DNA of 34,881 bases from JBBDWZ01 sp050732575 (GTDB lineage Bacteria > Gemmatimonadota > Gemmatimonadetes > Longimicrobiales > RSA9): NCBI GenBank assembly GCA_050732575.1, contig JBOHRF010000022.1:1-34881 (forward strand), given 5' to 3'. A program made the translations under genes and the position numbers. Under the pieces are notes generated by a model. The model was given only the letters and a program-made list of their open reading frames with translations. It did no database searches and had not been told where the DNA came from. Shown here in pieces: positions 1-7,777 of the stretch (positions within the stretch are counted from its first letter, which is position 1; the number at the start of each line of letters is the position of its first letter).

Positions 1-89
1 CTTCGGGCGCGGGCGCTGTGCGCCGCGTGCTCGGGCGGTCAACGTCTGGTAGGGATTACTGATTTCGTGTTTGTGCGAGTTCTGCCGAG

Positions 90-800
90 ATGACTGACAG
101 CGAGAATTCGCTGCGCCCGCAAGGTGCGCCCGCGGCGCAACGCGCCGCGCGCCCATTCGTGCAGCGACTGAAATTGATCATCTGGGTGGGCGCGCTCACG
201 CCTGCGGCCATCTTGTTGTGGCGGGCCCTTCATGATGGGTTGGGCGCAAATCCCATCGAAAAGATTACACACTGGACCGGGCGTACATCACTGACGCTGT
301 TGATGATCACGCTGGCCGTAACGCCTCTCCGGCGCCTCACTGGGTACAATCCCATCATACAAACGCGGCGGCTGATCGGGCTGTTCGCGTTCTTCTACGC
401 GGTACTTCATTTCCTGACCTACGTGGTGCTCGATTTGTTTTTCGACTTCAGCATGGTCGCCGAAGACATTCTGAAGCGGCCGTACATCACAGTAGGCTTC
501 ACCGCGCTCGTGCTGTTGATTCCGCTGGCCATCACGTCGACCAAGGGTTGGATCCGGCGCATGGGCCGGAAGTGGACCGTGCTGCATCGCCTGATTTACG
601 TCAGCGGTGCGCTGGGTGTTCTGCATTTTTACTGGAAAGTGAAAGCCGATACGCGGCTGCCGCTTTTTTACGCAGGCGTCTATGCCGTTTTGATGCTAGC
701 GCGTTGGCGCTGGTCGACTGCGAAAACGGCGAAGGCGGCCACTCCGGCGCGCAAGAAAATGGGCAGACCGGGCGACGTGCCCGATCTGCCCAAGGTCTAG
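90..800 (+). CDS. msrQ: MsrQ-like heme-binding membrane subunit of a methionine sulfoxide reductase system
   Basis: A 236-aa polytopic membrane protein of the ferric-reductase-like transmembrane family. MsrQ passes electrons from the membrane to periplasmic MsrP, which repairs oxidised methionine in exported proteins. Hydrophobic segments lie near residues 29-45, 67-80, 96-118, 133-150, 168-182 and 190-206. Candidate heme-ligand histidines are H107, H166 and H179, each in a family-like setting such as 'AVLHF' and 'VLHRL'. Length fits the family. The Ala/Arg-rich N-terminal tail before the first membrane segment is longer than usual. MsrP is not visible; it may lie left of the window. Frame +1 is open from the left edge and stops at 91-93, giving an ATGA overlap with this start, so an upstream gene may be translationally coupled, but those 30 residues are not recognisable. 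The last codons contain a strong hairpin. Confidence 0.85.
   Translation: MTDSENSLRPQGAPAAQRAARPFVQRLKLIIWVGALTPAAILLWRALHDGLGANPIEKITHWTGRTSLTLLMITLAVTPLRRLTGYNPIIQTRRLIGLFAFFYAVLHFLTYVVLDLFFDFSMVAEDILKRPYITVGFTALVLLIPLAITSTKGWIRRMGRKWTVLHRLIYVSGALGVLHFYWKVKADTRLPLFYAGVYAVLMLARWRWSTAKTAKAATPARKKMGRPGDVPDLPKV
760..792. terminator. Hairpin in the 3' end of msrQ at a convergent junction
   Basis: TGGGCAGA (760-767) pairs perfectly with TCTGCCCA (785-792). An inner stem GGGC (770-773)/GCCC (779-782) encloses the loop GACGT. It lies in the last codons of msrQ, 20 bases before the end of the convergent aldo/keto reductase gene. There is no T-run, so it could be a bidirectional terminator or an RNA 3'-end stabiliser rather than a classical intrinsic terminator. 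Confidence 0.45.
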
Positions 801-811
801 CAGATGAATAG

Positions 812-1798
812 TTAGCGGCCGCTGCCGCTGCCCCGGCCGCGACCGGCAGGTGCGGGCGGCAGGGCATCAACGAACTCGGCCATCCGTTTGCGCATGGCTT
901 CGTCAGGCAGACGGCCAATGCCGCCGCCAATGTTATCCGCCATGTGCTTGGCCTGACTGGTGGCTGCAGTTACCGACGTTACCGCCGGGTGGGCAGCCAC
1001 GTACTTGATGAAGAAATGGGCCCATGAAGTGGCATCGAATTCCCTGGCCCACTCGGGTAACTGCTTGCCCTCGACACGCTGCCACAGGCGCGTCCGGCCA
1101 AAGGGCACATACACCAGCACGCCGATCTTTCTTTCCAGCGCCAACGGTAAGATGGTGGTCTCGACGTCGCGATTATCAACCGCGTAGTCGAGGCCAATGA
1201 AGTCGATGGGCTCGTTACGCATGACCTGCTCGAGCTGCGTGTATTGACCGTTGCTGGTGGTAGTGACGCCGGTGTAGCGGATCCTGCCCTGTTGTTTCAG
1301 TTCTTTCAGAATCCCGAGTTGCGTTGGGATGTCGCCCAGGTTGTGCACCTGGATCAGGTCGATCTTGGGAATGCCAAAGAAGCGGAACGACTCTTCGATC
1401 TGGGCGCGGGCCGCCGCAGCGTCGGCCACGCCCTCACCGCGGCCAGCCACGTTGACCTTGGTAGCCCAGAAGATCTTGCTGCTGATGCCCAGCTCTTGCG
1501 CGATTTCGCCGGCGACTTTCTCGGACTGGCCATAACTGGGCGCCGTGTCGAAGACCTTGCCGCCCATATCGACGAACGTTTTCAGCACTTCCTTGAGAGC
1601 AGCGATATCGGCACTGCCAGCCGTGCGTGAGAACGTGGCCGAGCTGCCCAGTCCGATAATCGGCACCCTCTCTCCCGAGGATGGGATGGCGCGCTGAATG
1701 AGCTGGCCACTAGCCAGTGCCTGCAGCCAACGCGGGTTGATGGAGAGAGCGGCGCCTGCGCCCAGTGTGAGTCCAAACCATTGGCGGCGGTTGACCAT
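812..1798 (-). CDS. Tat-exported aldo/keto reductase
   Basis: A 328-aa aldo/keto reductase (NAD(P)H-dependent carbonyl reductase, TIM barrel). The N-terminus has a twin-arginine-like signal (RRQWFG, residues 4-9, then a hydrophobic stretch and ALASG), so it is probably folded in the cytoplasm and exported by Tat. The catalytic tetrad is visible as D84 and Y89 (in 'FDTAPSYG'), K114 ('ATKVN') and H152 ('VHNLGD'). The C-terminus ends in a Gly/Arg/Ser tail after residue 315. The start is supported by AGGAGC 7 bases before the ATG. It is convergent with msrQ (11-base gap) and divergent from the S9 peptidase. The physiological substrate cannot be read from the sequence. Confidence 0.85.
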   Translation of the reverse strand: MVNRRQWFGLTLGAGAALSINPRWLQALASGQLIQRAIPSSGERVPIIGLGSSATFSRTAGSADIAALKEVLKTFVDMGGKVFDTAPSYGQSEKVAGEIAQELGISSKIFWATKVNVAGRGEGVADAAAARAQIEESFRFFGIPKIDLIQVHNLGDIPTQLGILKELKQQGRIRYTGVTTTSNGQYTQLEQVMRNEPIDFIGLDYAVDNRDVETTILPLALERKIGVLVYVPFGRTRLWQRVEGKQLPEWAREFDATSWAHFFIKYVAAHPAVTSVTAATSQAKHMADNIGGGIGRLPDEAMRKRMAEFVDALPPAPAGRGRGSGSGR

Positions 1799-1811
1799 AC
1801 GTAGCTCCTGA

Positions 1812-1853
1812 GAGTCAGTCGGAGGGGATTCCAGACGGTAGGACGACTGACTC
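1812..1853. promoter_or_regulatory. 10-bp perfect inverted repeat in the divergent aldo/keto reductase-peptidase spacer
   Basis: GAGTCAGTCG at 1812-1821 is exactly inverted as CGACTGACTC at 1844-1853, with a 22-base spacer. It lies between the two divergent start codons (1798 and 1940), so it may be a shared operator, or a member of the intergenic palindromes common in this window. Confidence 0.4.
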
Positions 1854-1872
1854 GTGTGTTTCGTTAGCCGAC

Positions 1873-1890
1873 CGGCCGCGCTTGCGGCCG
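1873..1890. promoter_or_regulatory. GC hairpin upstream of the S9 peptidase gene
   Basis: CGGCCGC (1873-1879), loop GCTT, GCGGCCG (1884-1890). It forms a perfect 7-bp stem about 50 bases before the peptidase start codon. It could be a leader hairpin; no T-tract follows. Confidence 0.35.
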
Positions 1891-1939
1891 ATCCTGCGCT
1901 CGGCCCAGCTTACCTACCCCATCCCACCCGAGGGCAGCC

Positions 1940-4789
1940 ATGAATCCGATCCGCATTTCCAGGCGCGCGGTCACCTCCGTTACACTCGCGATTGCGCTTT
2001 GGGCCATGCCGCTTTGGGCGCAGAACACACAGACCCCCGGTACCGCCAGCACGGCGAAAAATGCAAATGGCACCAAGCCGCTCACGCTGGCCGATTACGC
2101 CAAGTGGAACCGGGTCAGTGCATCCGCGCTTGCGCCCAACGGCCTGTGGTTCGCGTATGCGATCACGCCCAACGAGGGTGACGGCACGCTGCACATCACT
2201 GAGGTGGATGGCAGCAAAACGTTCACGGCCGTGCGGGGCACCGGTCCCACGTTCTCGGATGATTCGCGGTGGGTGGCCTACTTCGTGGGACCCAGCGAAG
2301 GCGCTGGCCGCGGTGGCCGCGGTGGTGGTCGCGGGGGCGCTGCAGCCGCGCCGACCACACCCAATCGCTATTTGCACGTGCTCGATGTTGCGACGGGCGC
2401 CAAAGACAGCATTGCCGACGTTGCCAGCTTCCGCTTCACCAAGGGTTCAACCCACCTGGCATTGAAGAAGAACAAGCCGCAAAGCCAGACGTCTCATGAA
2501 GGCACGGATCTCATCGTCCGCAACCTGAAGGATGGTACGTCGCTCAACCTGGGCAACGTGGATGAATTCGCATTCAATGAGGCGGGCACACACCTGGCTT
2601 ACGTGATCGATGCCGCCAACCGTCTGGGCAACGGCCTGTTCCTGCACGACCTGACGCGCGGCGCCGTGACCATGGTCAGCTCACAGCCGCTGGAGTTCAA
2701 TCAACTGGCGTGGGACCGCGCAGGCACTTCTCTGGCCGTGCTGAAAGGGGTGAAGCCGCAAGGCATGATGCACCGAGCCAACACACTGCAAATCGTGACC
2801 GGCATCGGTACACCCAAACAAAGCAGCATCGAATTGGACGGCAAGGACACGGCCATTCCCAATGGACTCGTGGTAAGCGATTTCGGCACCGTGACCTTCA
2901 GCCGCGATGGCGCTCGTGTGTATTTCGGGCTGAAAGAACAGGAAGCGGAAGCACCGACGGGCGGCGAGCCCAAAGCCAACGTGGATGTATGGCACTGGCG
3001 GGATGAAGATGTGCAGTCCGTACAGCAGGTACGCGCGGAACAGAATCGCCGCTTCACCTACGCAGCCACCTATCATATCCCAACCCGCAAGTTCCTGCGC
3101 CTGGCCGATGAAGAGATGCGACAGGTCACACCTACAGCGGATGGACGGTGGGGCATTGGCCGTCTGGACAAACCGTATCGTCTGGAGATTGCCTGGGGCG
3201 GTGCGCGCGCGGATTACCAGCGCATCGATCTGAATACCGGCGAGCGCAAACCGATTGCCAAGGGACTTTCACGTGCCATGGGCGCTTCACCCGACGGCAA
3301 GTGGTACCTCTACCTGCAGGAGAAGCAGGTCATCGCGTACAACATCGAGTCCGGCCAAACCACAAATCTTTCACAACAATCAGGTGTGGATTTCATCGAC
3401 AAACGTGATGACCACCCGTACGAACTGCCCATCTATGGCGTGGCAGGCTGGAGCAAAAATGGCAAGGCCGTGCTGCTATATCACGACTTCGACATCTGGA
3501 GCCTGCCGCTGGCCGGTGGCAAAGCCACCAACCTGACCGGTGGTGTGGGTGATGCCCAGCAGATTCGCTTCCGCATCGTGCGGCTGGACGGCGAGGGCGC
3601 CGGTGGTGGCGGCGGTCGCGGCGGCGGTGGTGGCGGCGGTGCAGGCGCAGATGAAGGCCTCGACCTGTCGAAGCCGCTCACGCTGTCTGCCTACGGCCAG
3701 CGTACCAAGAAGTCGGGGTACTACGAGCTGAAGCCGGGCAGCAAGCCCCAGCTTTTGATCTATGAAGACGCCACCATCGGATCGGTGGACAAAGCCGACA
3801 AAGCGGACCGTATGGTATTCACGCGCCAGACGTTCGTGGATTTCCCGGACTTCTACGTGAGCAACAGCCGCTTCGCGGCAGCCCAAAAGATTACCAACGC
3901 CAATCCGCAGCAGTCCGAGTTTGCCTGGAGTCCGGGCCGCGTGCTGATCGACTACACGGACGCGCGCGGCAACATGTTGCAGGGCACACTGGCGTTGCCC
4001 GCCAATTACGAACCCGGCAGGCGTTATCCCATGCTGGTCTACTTCTACGAGATCATGTCGGACCAGCACTATCGCTATTCGATGCCCACATATGATGACC
4101 GGCCGCACATGTCCACCTACACAAGCAATGGCTACCTGGTATTGCAGCCGGATGTTGTGTACACGATCGGCAAACCAGGCACATCGGCCGTTGATGATGT
4201 GACCAGCGCAGTCAAGAAAGTCATCGAGCTTGGTTACGCAGACCCACAGCGCATCGGCTTACAAGGACACAGCTGGGGCGGCTACCAGTCGTCCTACATC
4301 CTGACCCAGACCGACATCTTTGCTGCCGTGGTCACCGGTGCGCCCGTGACCAACCTGGTCAGCTTCTACAACGAGCTGTACAAGAGTTCGGGCACCGTGC
4401 AACAGGGCATCATGGAAGTCGGCCAGGTACGCATGGGCCGCGATGTCACGCCCTGGAGCGCACACGAGCTCTATGAAAGCCAGTCACCGCTGCACCAGGC
4501 CGAAAAGATCAAGACACCGTTCCTGATTCTGCACGGCACTGCCGACGGTGCGGTGGATTGGCATCAGGGACTGGAGTACTTCAACGCGGCGCGCCGCCTG
4601 GGCAAGAAAGTCATCCTGCTCTCCTATCCCGACGAGCCGCATCATCTGGCCAATCGCGCGAATCAAAAAGATTTCCAGGTCCGCATGAAGCAGTTCTTCG
4701 ATCACTACCTCAAAGGAACACCAGCGCCCAAATGGATGACGGACGGCGTGCCGTTCCTGCAGAAAGGGAAAGAACCAGTTCTCTGGTAG
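1940..4789 (+). CDS. Secreted prolyl-oligopeptidase-family (S9) serine peptidase
   Basis: A 949-aa S9-type peptidase that would hydrolyse peptides in the periplasm or outside the cell. A Sec signal peptide covers roughly residues 1-28 (arginines, hydrophobic core, cleavage near WAQ). Residues about 40-600 hold WD40/PD40-like propeller repeats. The C-terminal alpha/beta-hydrolase domain carries the triad S778 in GHSWGG, D869 in 'GTADGA' and H901 in 'DEPHH'. Two low-complexity Gly/Arg loops interrupt the propeller (about 122-136 and 552-573). A GAGGG ribosome site precedes the ATG. Length is at the long end for the family because of the loops. The gene is monocistronic and followed by a strong terminator. 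Exact substrate preference is not deducible. Confidence 0.9.
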   Translation: MNPIRISRRAVTSVTLAIALWAMPLWAQNTQTPGTASTAKNANGTKPLTLADYAKWNRVSASALAPNGLWFAYAITPNEGDGTLHITEVDGSKTFTAVRGTGPTFSDDSRWVAYFVGPSEGAGRGGRGGGRGGAAAAPTTPNRYLHVLDVATGAKDSIADVASFRFTKGSTHLALKKNKPQSQTSHEGTDLIVRNLKDGTSLNLGNVDEFAFNEAGTHLAYVIDAANRLGNGLFLHDLTRGAVTMVSSQPLEFNQLAWDRAGTSLAVLKGVKPQGMMHRANTLQIVTGIGTPKQSSIELDGKDTAIPNGLVVSDFGTVTFSRDGARVYFGLKEQEAEAPTGGEPKANVDVWHWRDEDVQSVQQVRAEQNRRFTYAATYHIPTRKFLRLADEEMRQVTPTADGRWGIGRLDKPYRLEIAWGGARADYQRIDLNTGERKPIAKGLSRAMGASPDGKWYLYLQEKQVIAYNIESGQTTNLSQQSGVDFIDKRDDHPYELPIYGVAGWSKNGKAVLLYHDFDIWSLPLAGGKATNLTGGVGDAQQIRFRIVRLDGEGAGGGGGRGGGGGGGAGADEGLDLSKPLTLSAYGQRTKKSGYYELKPGSKPQLLIYEDATIGSVDKADKADRMVFTRQTFVDFPDFYVSNSRFAAAQKITNANPQQSEFAWSPGRVLIDYTDARGNMLQGTLALPANYEPGRRYPMLVYFYEIMSDQHYRYSMPTYDDRPHMSTYTSNGYLVLQPDVVYTIGKPGTSAVDDVTSAVKKVIELGYADPQRIGLQGHSWGGYQSSYILTQTDIFAAVVTGAPVTNLVSFYNELYKSSGTVQQGIMEVGQVRMGRDVTPWSAHELYESQSPLHQAEKIKTPFLILHGTADGAVDWHQGLEYFNAARRLGKKVILLSYPDEPHHLANRANQKDFQVRMKQFFDHYLKGTPAPKWMTDGVPFLQKGKEPVLW

Positions 4790-4843
4790 CGAAGAATTGA
4801 CAACGGAACGACGGTTTTTGGGGTATAGCGAGCGGTGACCGCT

Positions 4844-4886
4844 GAGTCGGCAAGCGCGTGTTGGGCGCGCTGCCGACTCTTTTTTT
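4844..4886 (+). terminator. Rho-independent terminator after the S9 peptidase gene
   Basis: GAGTCGGC plus AGCGCG (with one bulged A) pairs with CGCGCT plus GCCGACTC across the loop TGTTGGG, followed directly by seven T residues (4880-4886). It lies 55 bases after the stop codon. It is the only classical hairpin plus T-tract seen in the window. Confidence 0.9.
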
Positions 4887-5002
4887 GACCCGTACATCGG
4901 CAGTCCAACTCCAGCTACTACTACGGGTTCGGCCGCTGCCCTGAACACCTGTTTAGGGCGACCGCGGAGAACCGTCAATCGATTTAGCAGAATGACTGCG
5001 TC

Positions 5003-5245
5003 GTGCGTCTCATACAATACACCCACGTACATGCCGGGCTTGCCGCAGCGCTGGTGACGTCCAGGCCTGTATGGATCCAGCCTCTGCAAGAGATCGACTC
5101 GCACGCGACGCTGAAAGCCAGGCGCATGTCCGGAGAAGTCCTCATCGACGTCAGAGCTGGCGAGCGTGATGCCTGGTTGCGCGCGGAGTTGACGGTGCGG
5201 CGGTCGGGCGGCGAAAGCAAAACCCGAATCATTCCTACGCCATGA
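5003..5245 (+). CDS. Possible small hypothetical ORF coupled to methyltransferase 1
   Basis: An 80-residue frame from a GTG, ending in an ATGA overlap with the next gene's start. The C-terminal half ('GEVLIDVRAGERDAWLRAEL') reads like ordinary coding sequence, but there is no recognised family and no clear ribosome site. The rest of the 4887-5241 spacer holds nothing recognisable. It may be a remnant or chance ORF. Confidence 0.22.
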   Translation: MRLIQYTHVHAGLAAALVTSRPVWIQPLQEIDSHATLKARRMSGEVLIDVRAGERDAWLRAELTVRRSGGESKTRIIPTP

Positions 5246-6075
5246 CAACCATGACCATGCCCGACGTCGGGTTGGAGCCTTACGTACTGGGTACGCAAGA
5301 TGAGGAGATTGCGCGCCTGGCGCTGCAACATCAGGTCTGGCGTCCACATGCGCTGGATGCCTGGCGGCGCGCGGACTTCGGCGCGGGTCAAACCATTCTG
5401 GATGTGGGTTGCGGTCCGGGTTACGCTGCTCTGGACCTGTCCGAGATCGTGGGTCCGATGGGCTGCGTAGTGGCCATGGACGCGTGTGCGCGTTTTCTGG
5501 ATGTGCTGGAAGCGCAATGTTGCCAGCGTGGCATCCAGAACATTGTCACGCTGCAGCTGGATCTGGACGAAGCGTGTCAGCCGGCTCAGGCCGATGGCGC
5601 GTGGTGCCGCTGGGTGTTCTCGTTCCTGCAGCGACCGCGGGTTCTGTTGGAGCGCATTGCAGAGGTGCTCAAGCCAGGTGCAGTGCTGGTGCTGCACGAG
5701 TATTTCGACTACGCCACCTGGCGGGTAACGCCGCGCTCCCCGCAACTGGAGCAATTTGCGCGACTGGTAGTGGAGGACTGGCGTGATACCGGTGGAGATC
5801 CTGATATCGGCTTGCGGCTGGCTGAGTGGTTGCCCGAACTGGGCTTCAGCACGGCCTCGATCCGACCGATCATCGACGTGGTTCCGCCGTCCAGCTATTT
5901 GTGGGAATGGCAGCGTTCCTTCATGCACGCGGCTCTGCGTCGATTGGTCAACGCAGGTCGTATGACGCGGCAGCAAAGTGGTGTCGTGTTGCAGTCGTTT
6001 TGCGCGGTGGAAGCGGCGACTGACGCGCTGATGGTTACACCGGCGGTGCTCGAGGTGATTGCGGTGAAACGTTAA
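5242..6075 (+). CDS. Class I SAM-dependent methyltransferase, copy 1
   Basis: 277 aa. SAM-binding motif I is 'ILDVGCGPGYAALDL' near residues 53-67, followed by an acidic motif II segment ('VVAMDACARFLD'), 'DGAWCRWVFSFLQRP' at the motif IV/V position, and 'LKPGAVLVLHEYFDYATW' as the post-motif. The fold is that of methyltransferase type 11/UbiE-like enzymes. The acceptor substrate is unknown. The C-terminal third (WLPELGF..., EWQRSFMHA...) is specific to this pair. The second copy at 7778-8602 matches along its whole length with a large majority of residues identical. The copy 2 start aligns with the internal ATG at 5251, so translation may begin at 5251 rather than 5242. Confidence 0.8.
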   Translation: MTTMTMPDVGLEPYVLGTQDEEIARLALQHQVWRPHALDAWRRADFGAGQTILDVGCGPGYAALDLSEIVGPMGCVVAMDACARFLDVLEAQCCQRGIQNIVTLQLDLDEACQPAQADGAWCRWVFSFLQRPRVLLERIAEVLKPGAVLVLHEYFDYATWRVTPRSPQLEQFARLVVEDWRDTGGDPDIGLRLAEWLPELGFSTASIRPIIDVVPPSSYLWEWQRSFMHAALRRLVNAGRMTRQQSGVVLQSFCAVEAATDALMVTPAVLEVIAVKR

Positions 6076-6082
6076 CCATTCC

Positions 6083-6157
6083 TTGACAGTTTCCGCACAC
6101 GGCCTTCACAACACTCGGGGCTTCGGGATGTTACCCATTCAACGTCTTCCATCCCGA
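6083..6157 (+). promoter_or_regulatory. Putative promoter and inverted repeat before the cytochrome gene
   Basis: A consensus-like -35 TTGACA lies at 6083-6088; the -10 about 17 bases on is poor. An inverted repeat TCGGGAT (6123-6129)/ATCCCGA (6151-6157) sits just before the GAGG ribosome site and the ATG at 6166, where it could affect translation or bind a regulator. Weakly supported. Confidence 0.3.
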
Positions 6158-6165
6158 GGCGATTC

Positions 6166-7158
6166 ATGTCGAGTGCGCGTGGCCGGATGTACGTGGTACC
6201 CCTCGTTGTTGCATGCACGGCGCTGGGCATCCCGGTGGGCGCACGTGGGCAGTTCCCGCCCGACTCGTTCACCAATCTGAAGGTCCTGCCGCGCACCATC
6301 CATCGGGATACGCTGGTCAGAATGATGGCAGGCTTCACGCGCGCATTGGGTGTGCGCTGTTCGTATTGCCACGTGGGCGAAGAGAACCGACCGCTGGAGA
6401 CGTACAATTTTGCGTCCGATGACAAGCTGCCCAAGCGCCAGGCGCGGACCATGCTGGAGATGGTGGGCCGCATCAACGGAACTCACCTGGCCAGTCTGGA
6501 CGAGCGCGCCGATCCGCCGGTGCGGGTGGAGTGTTTCACGTGCCATCGCGGTATACGGCGGCCCCGTGCGCTGCAGGAGATGTTGACGCTTGCGTACCAG
6601 GCTGCGGGCGCGGATTCTGCCGTGTCGGCATACCATGGCCTGCGTTCCCGGTATTACGGGCGGGCCATTTACGATTTCACGGAAGTTGCGCTGGCCGACC
6701 TTGCGGACATCGCCATGCGAGCGGGTCGGGCCGCGGATGCCGAGCGGTTTCATGAGTTGAACGTGCAACACAACCCGGCGTCTCAGTTTGCTCGATTGAA
6801 TCTTGTAAGGGTGGCTCTGACGCGGGCGTTCGCCGAGTTGGGCGCGGATTCCGGTGCAGTGCGGTATGCTGCGCTCAAAGCGCGCTTCGGCGGCACGGCC
6901 TTCCCCGAGCCACTGCTGAACGATGTGGGCTACGCGGTGCTGCGGCGCAATGTGAGCGTGGCCGTGCGCGTTTTCCGTCTCAACGTGAGCGAGTATCCGC
7001 AAGCCTCGAATGTATACGACTCTCTGGGTGAGGCGTTGGCCGCGAACGGCGAGATCGCGGAGGCCATTCGCAACTACGAACGGTCCCTGCAATTGGATCC
7101 GGGCAACACGAATGCCCGCGAGAAGTTGACGGAGCTGCGCCGGCGGCGCCCTCGCTGA
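6166..7158 (+). CDS. Exported diheme cytochrome c (reaction-centre cytochrome-like) with C-terminal TPR region
   Basis: 330 aa. A signal peptide ends near residue 29. Two c-type heme motifs follow, CSYCH (65-69) and CFTCH (123-127), with 'MMAGFTRALGV' before the first, the layout of the photosynthetic reaction-centre cytochrome c subunit family, which supplies an axial Met upstream of CxxCH. Only two hemes are present rather than four, and no photosynthesis genes are nearby, so it is a respiratory or redox relative. The C-terminal half contains helical repeats, including a clear TPR ('ASNVYDSLGEALAANGEIAE', then 'AIRNYERSLQLDPGNTNARE'), probably for protein contact. A GAGG ribosome site supports the start. 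It lies between the two methyltransferase copies. Electron partners are unknown. Confidence 0.85.
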   Translation: MSSARGRMYVVPLVVACTALGIPVGARGQFPPDSFTNLKVLPRTIHRDTLVRMMAGFTRALGVRCSYCHVGEENRPLETYNFASDDKLPKRQARTMLEMVGRINGTHLASLDERADPPVRVECFTCHRGIRRPRALQEMLTLAYQAAGADSAVSAYHGLRSRYYGRAIYDFTEVALADLADIAMRAGRAADAERFHELNVQHNPASQFARLNLVRVALTRAFAELGADSGAVRYAALKARFGGTAFPEPLLNDVGYAVLRRNVSVAVRVFRLNVSEYPQASNVYDSLGEALAANGEIAEAIRNYERSLQLDPGNTNAREKLTELRRRRPR

Positions 7159-7257
7159 CCGGCAGTCGCACGCCTGGCTGCTCGACCACCTTACTTTCAG
7201 TCTGGATGAGGGATTTCAAAAGGCGATGAAGGGGATCTGTTAACTATTCCTTTCCGC

Positions 7258-7299
7258 CGTTCATCTCCTCATCCCGGTCGTTCATCTCCTCATCCCCTT
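7258..7299. repeat. 21-bp tandem duplication
   Basis: The unit CGTTCATCTCCTCATCCC plus three bases occurs at 7258-7278 and again at 7279-7299. The upstream sequence 7204-7235 holds GATGAGGGAT and GATGAAGGGGAT, imperfect inverse copies of the same words, so the whole 7204-7299 segment is a loose inverted word array. Confidence 0.7.
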
Positions 7300-7300
7300 G

Positions 7301-7403
7301 ATGGCGTTTCCTTGGACGATTGACCAAGCCCTGACCGCGCCCTCATAGCCATGACGTTTCTTTGGACGATTGACCAAGCCCTGCCGACCGCACCCTCACA
7401 GCC
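7301..7403. repeat. Direct tandem repeat of about 50-53 bp
   Basis: Two near-identical units, 7301-7350 and 7351-7403, share GTTTC, TTGGACGATTGACCAAGCCC and CCTCA.AGCC; the second carries a 3-base insertion after CCTG. A third unit begins (ATGACG, 7404-7409) and then diverges. Function unknown. The 7159-7777 gap contains otherwise only these repeats and a tiny ORF. Confidence 0.8.
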
Positions 7404-7569
7404 ATGACGAATGGGTGGCGTCAATAGGCCGTTGAGGCGGCATCCAGGAGGCCGTGGCTGGAGCAGATCCTGCCCGTTGAGGGAGGTCAGCCGTCTTTTC
7501 GGCATAAGCAAGGTGAAGTCACAACCTTGACCTTGCGGGCGCACGCGCCAGTGCGCTGAGGAGGAACTC

Positions 7570-7626
7570 ATGCGTTACAACACGATCCTGGTGGCCGCCG
7601 GAATGAGTATGGCAGGCAAGGACTGA
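7570..7626 (+). CDS. Very short ORF, possible leader peptide or gene remnant
   Basis: An 18-codon frame (MRYNTILVAAGMSMAGKD) preceded by an excellent purine-rich ribosome site (GAGGAGGAA) 3-4 bases before the ATG. It ends at TGA in a GACTGACTGAC repeat, after which the same frame reads 14 more codons to another stop. It could be the stub of a degraded gene or a leader peptide for methyltransferase 2. Confidence 0.25.
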   Translation: MRYNTILVAAGMSMAGKD

Positions 7627-7777
7627 CTGACTGCGGAGCGCGTCAAATACGACTACGATCCGATTGCGTGAGGCCAAGGGATTGCCATCATATCGTCCCG
7701 CGTGCGCATGCTCGTCGCCCAATCGGATGTGCGCAATCAGCTGGAAGCACTTATCACGCATCAAACATCTGGCGAAT

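Noticed and set aside
4984..5976. A 330-residue open frame antisense to methyltransferase 1
   Set aside because: The sense strand encodes clear SAM-methyltransferase motifs; the antisense product has no recognisable features.
6166..7158. Photosynthetic reaction-centre gene
   Set aside because: It has only two hemes and a TPR tail, and no puf, bch or other photosynthesis gene is in the window; the family is widespread in non-phototrophs.
7301..7403. Possible CRISPR repeats
   Set aside because: Only two adjacent units without unique spacers; this is an ordinary tandem duplication.
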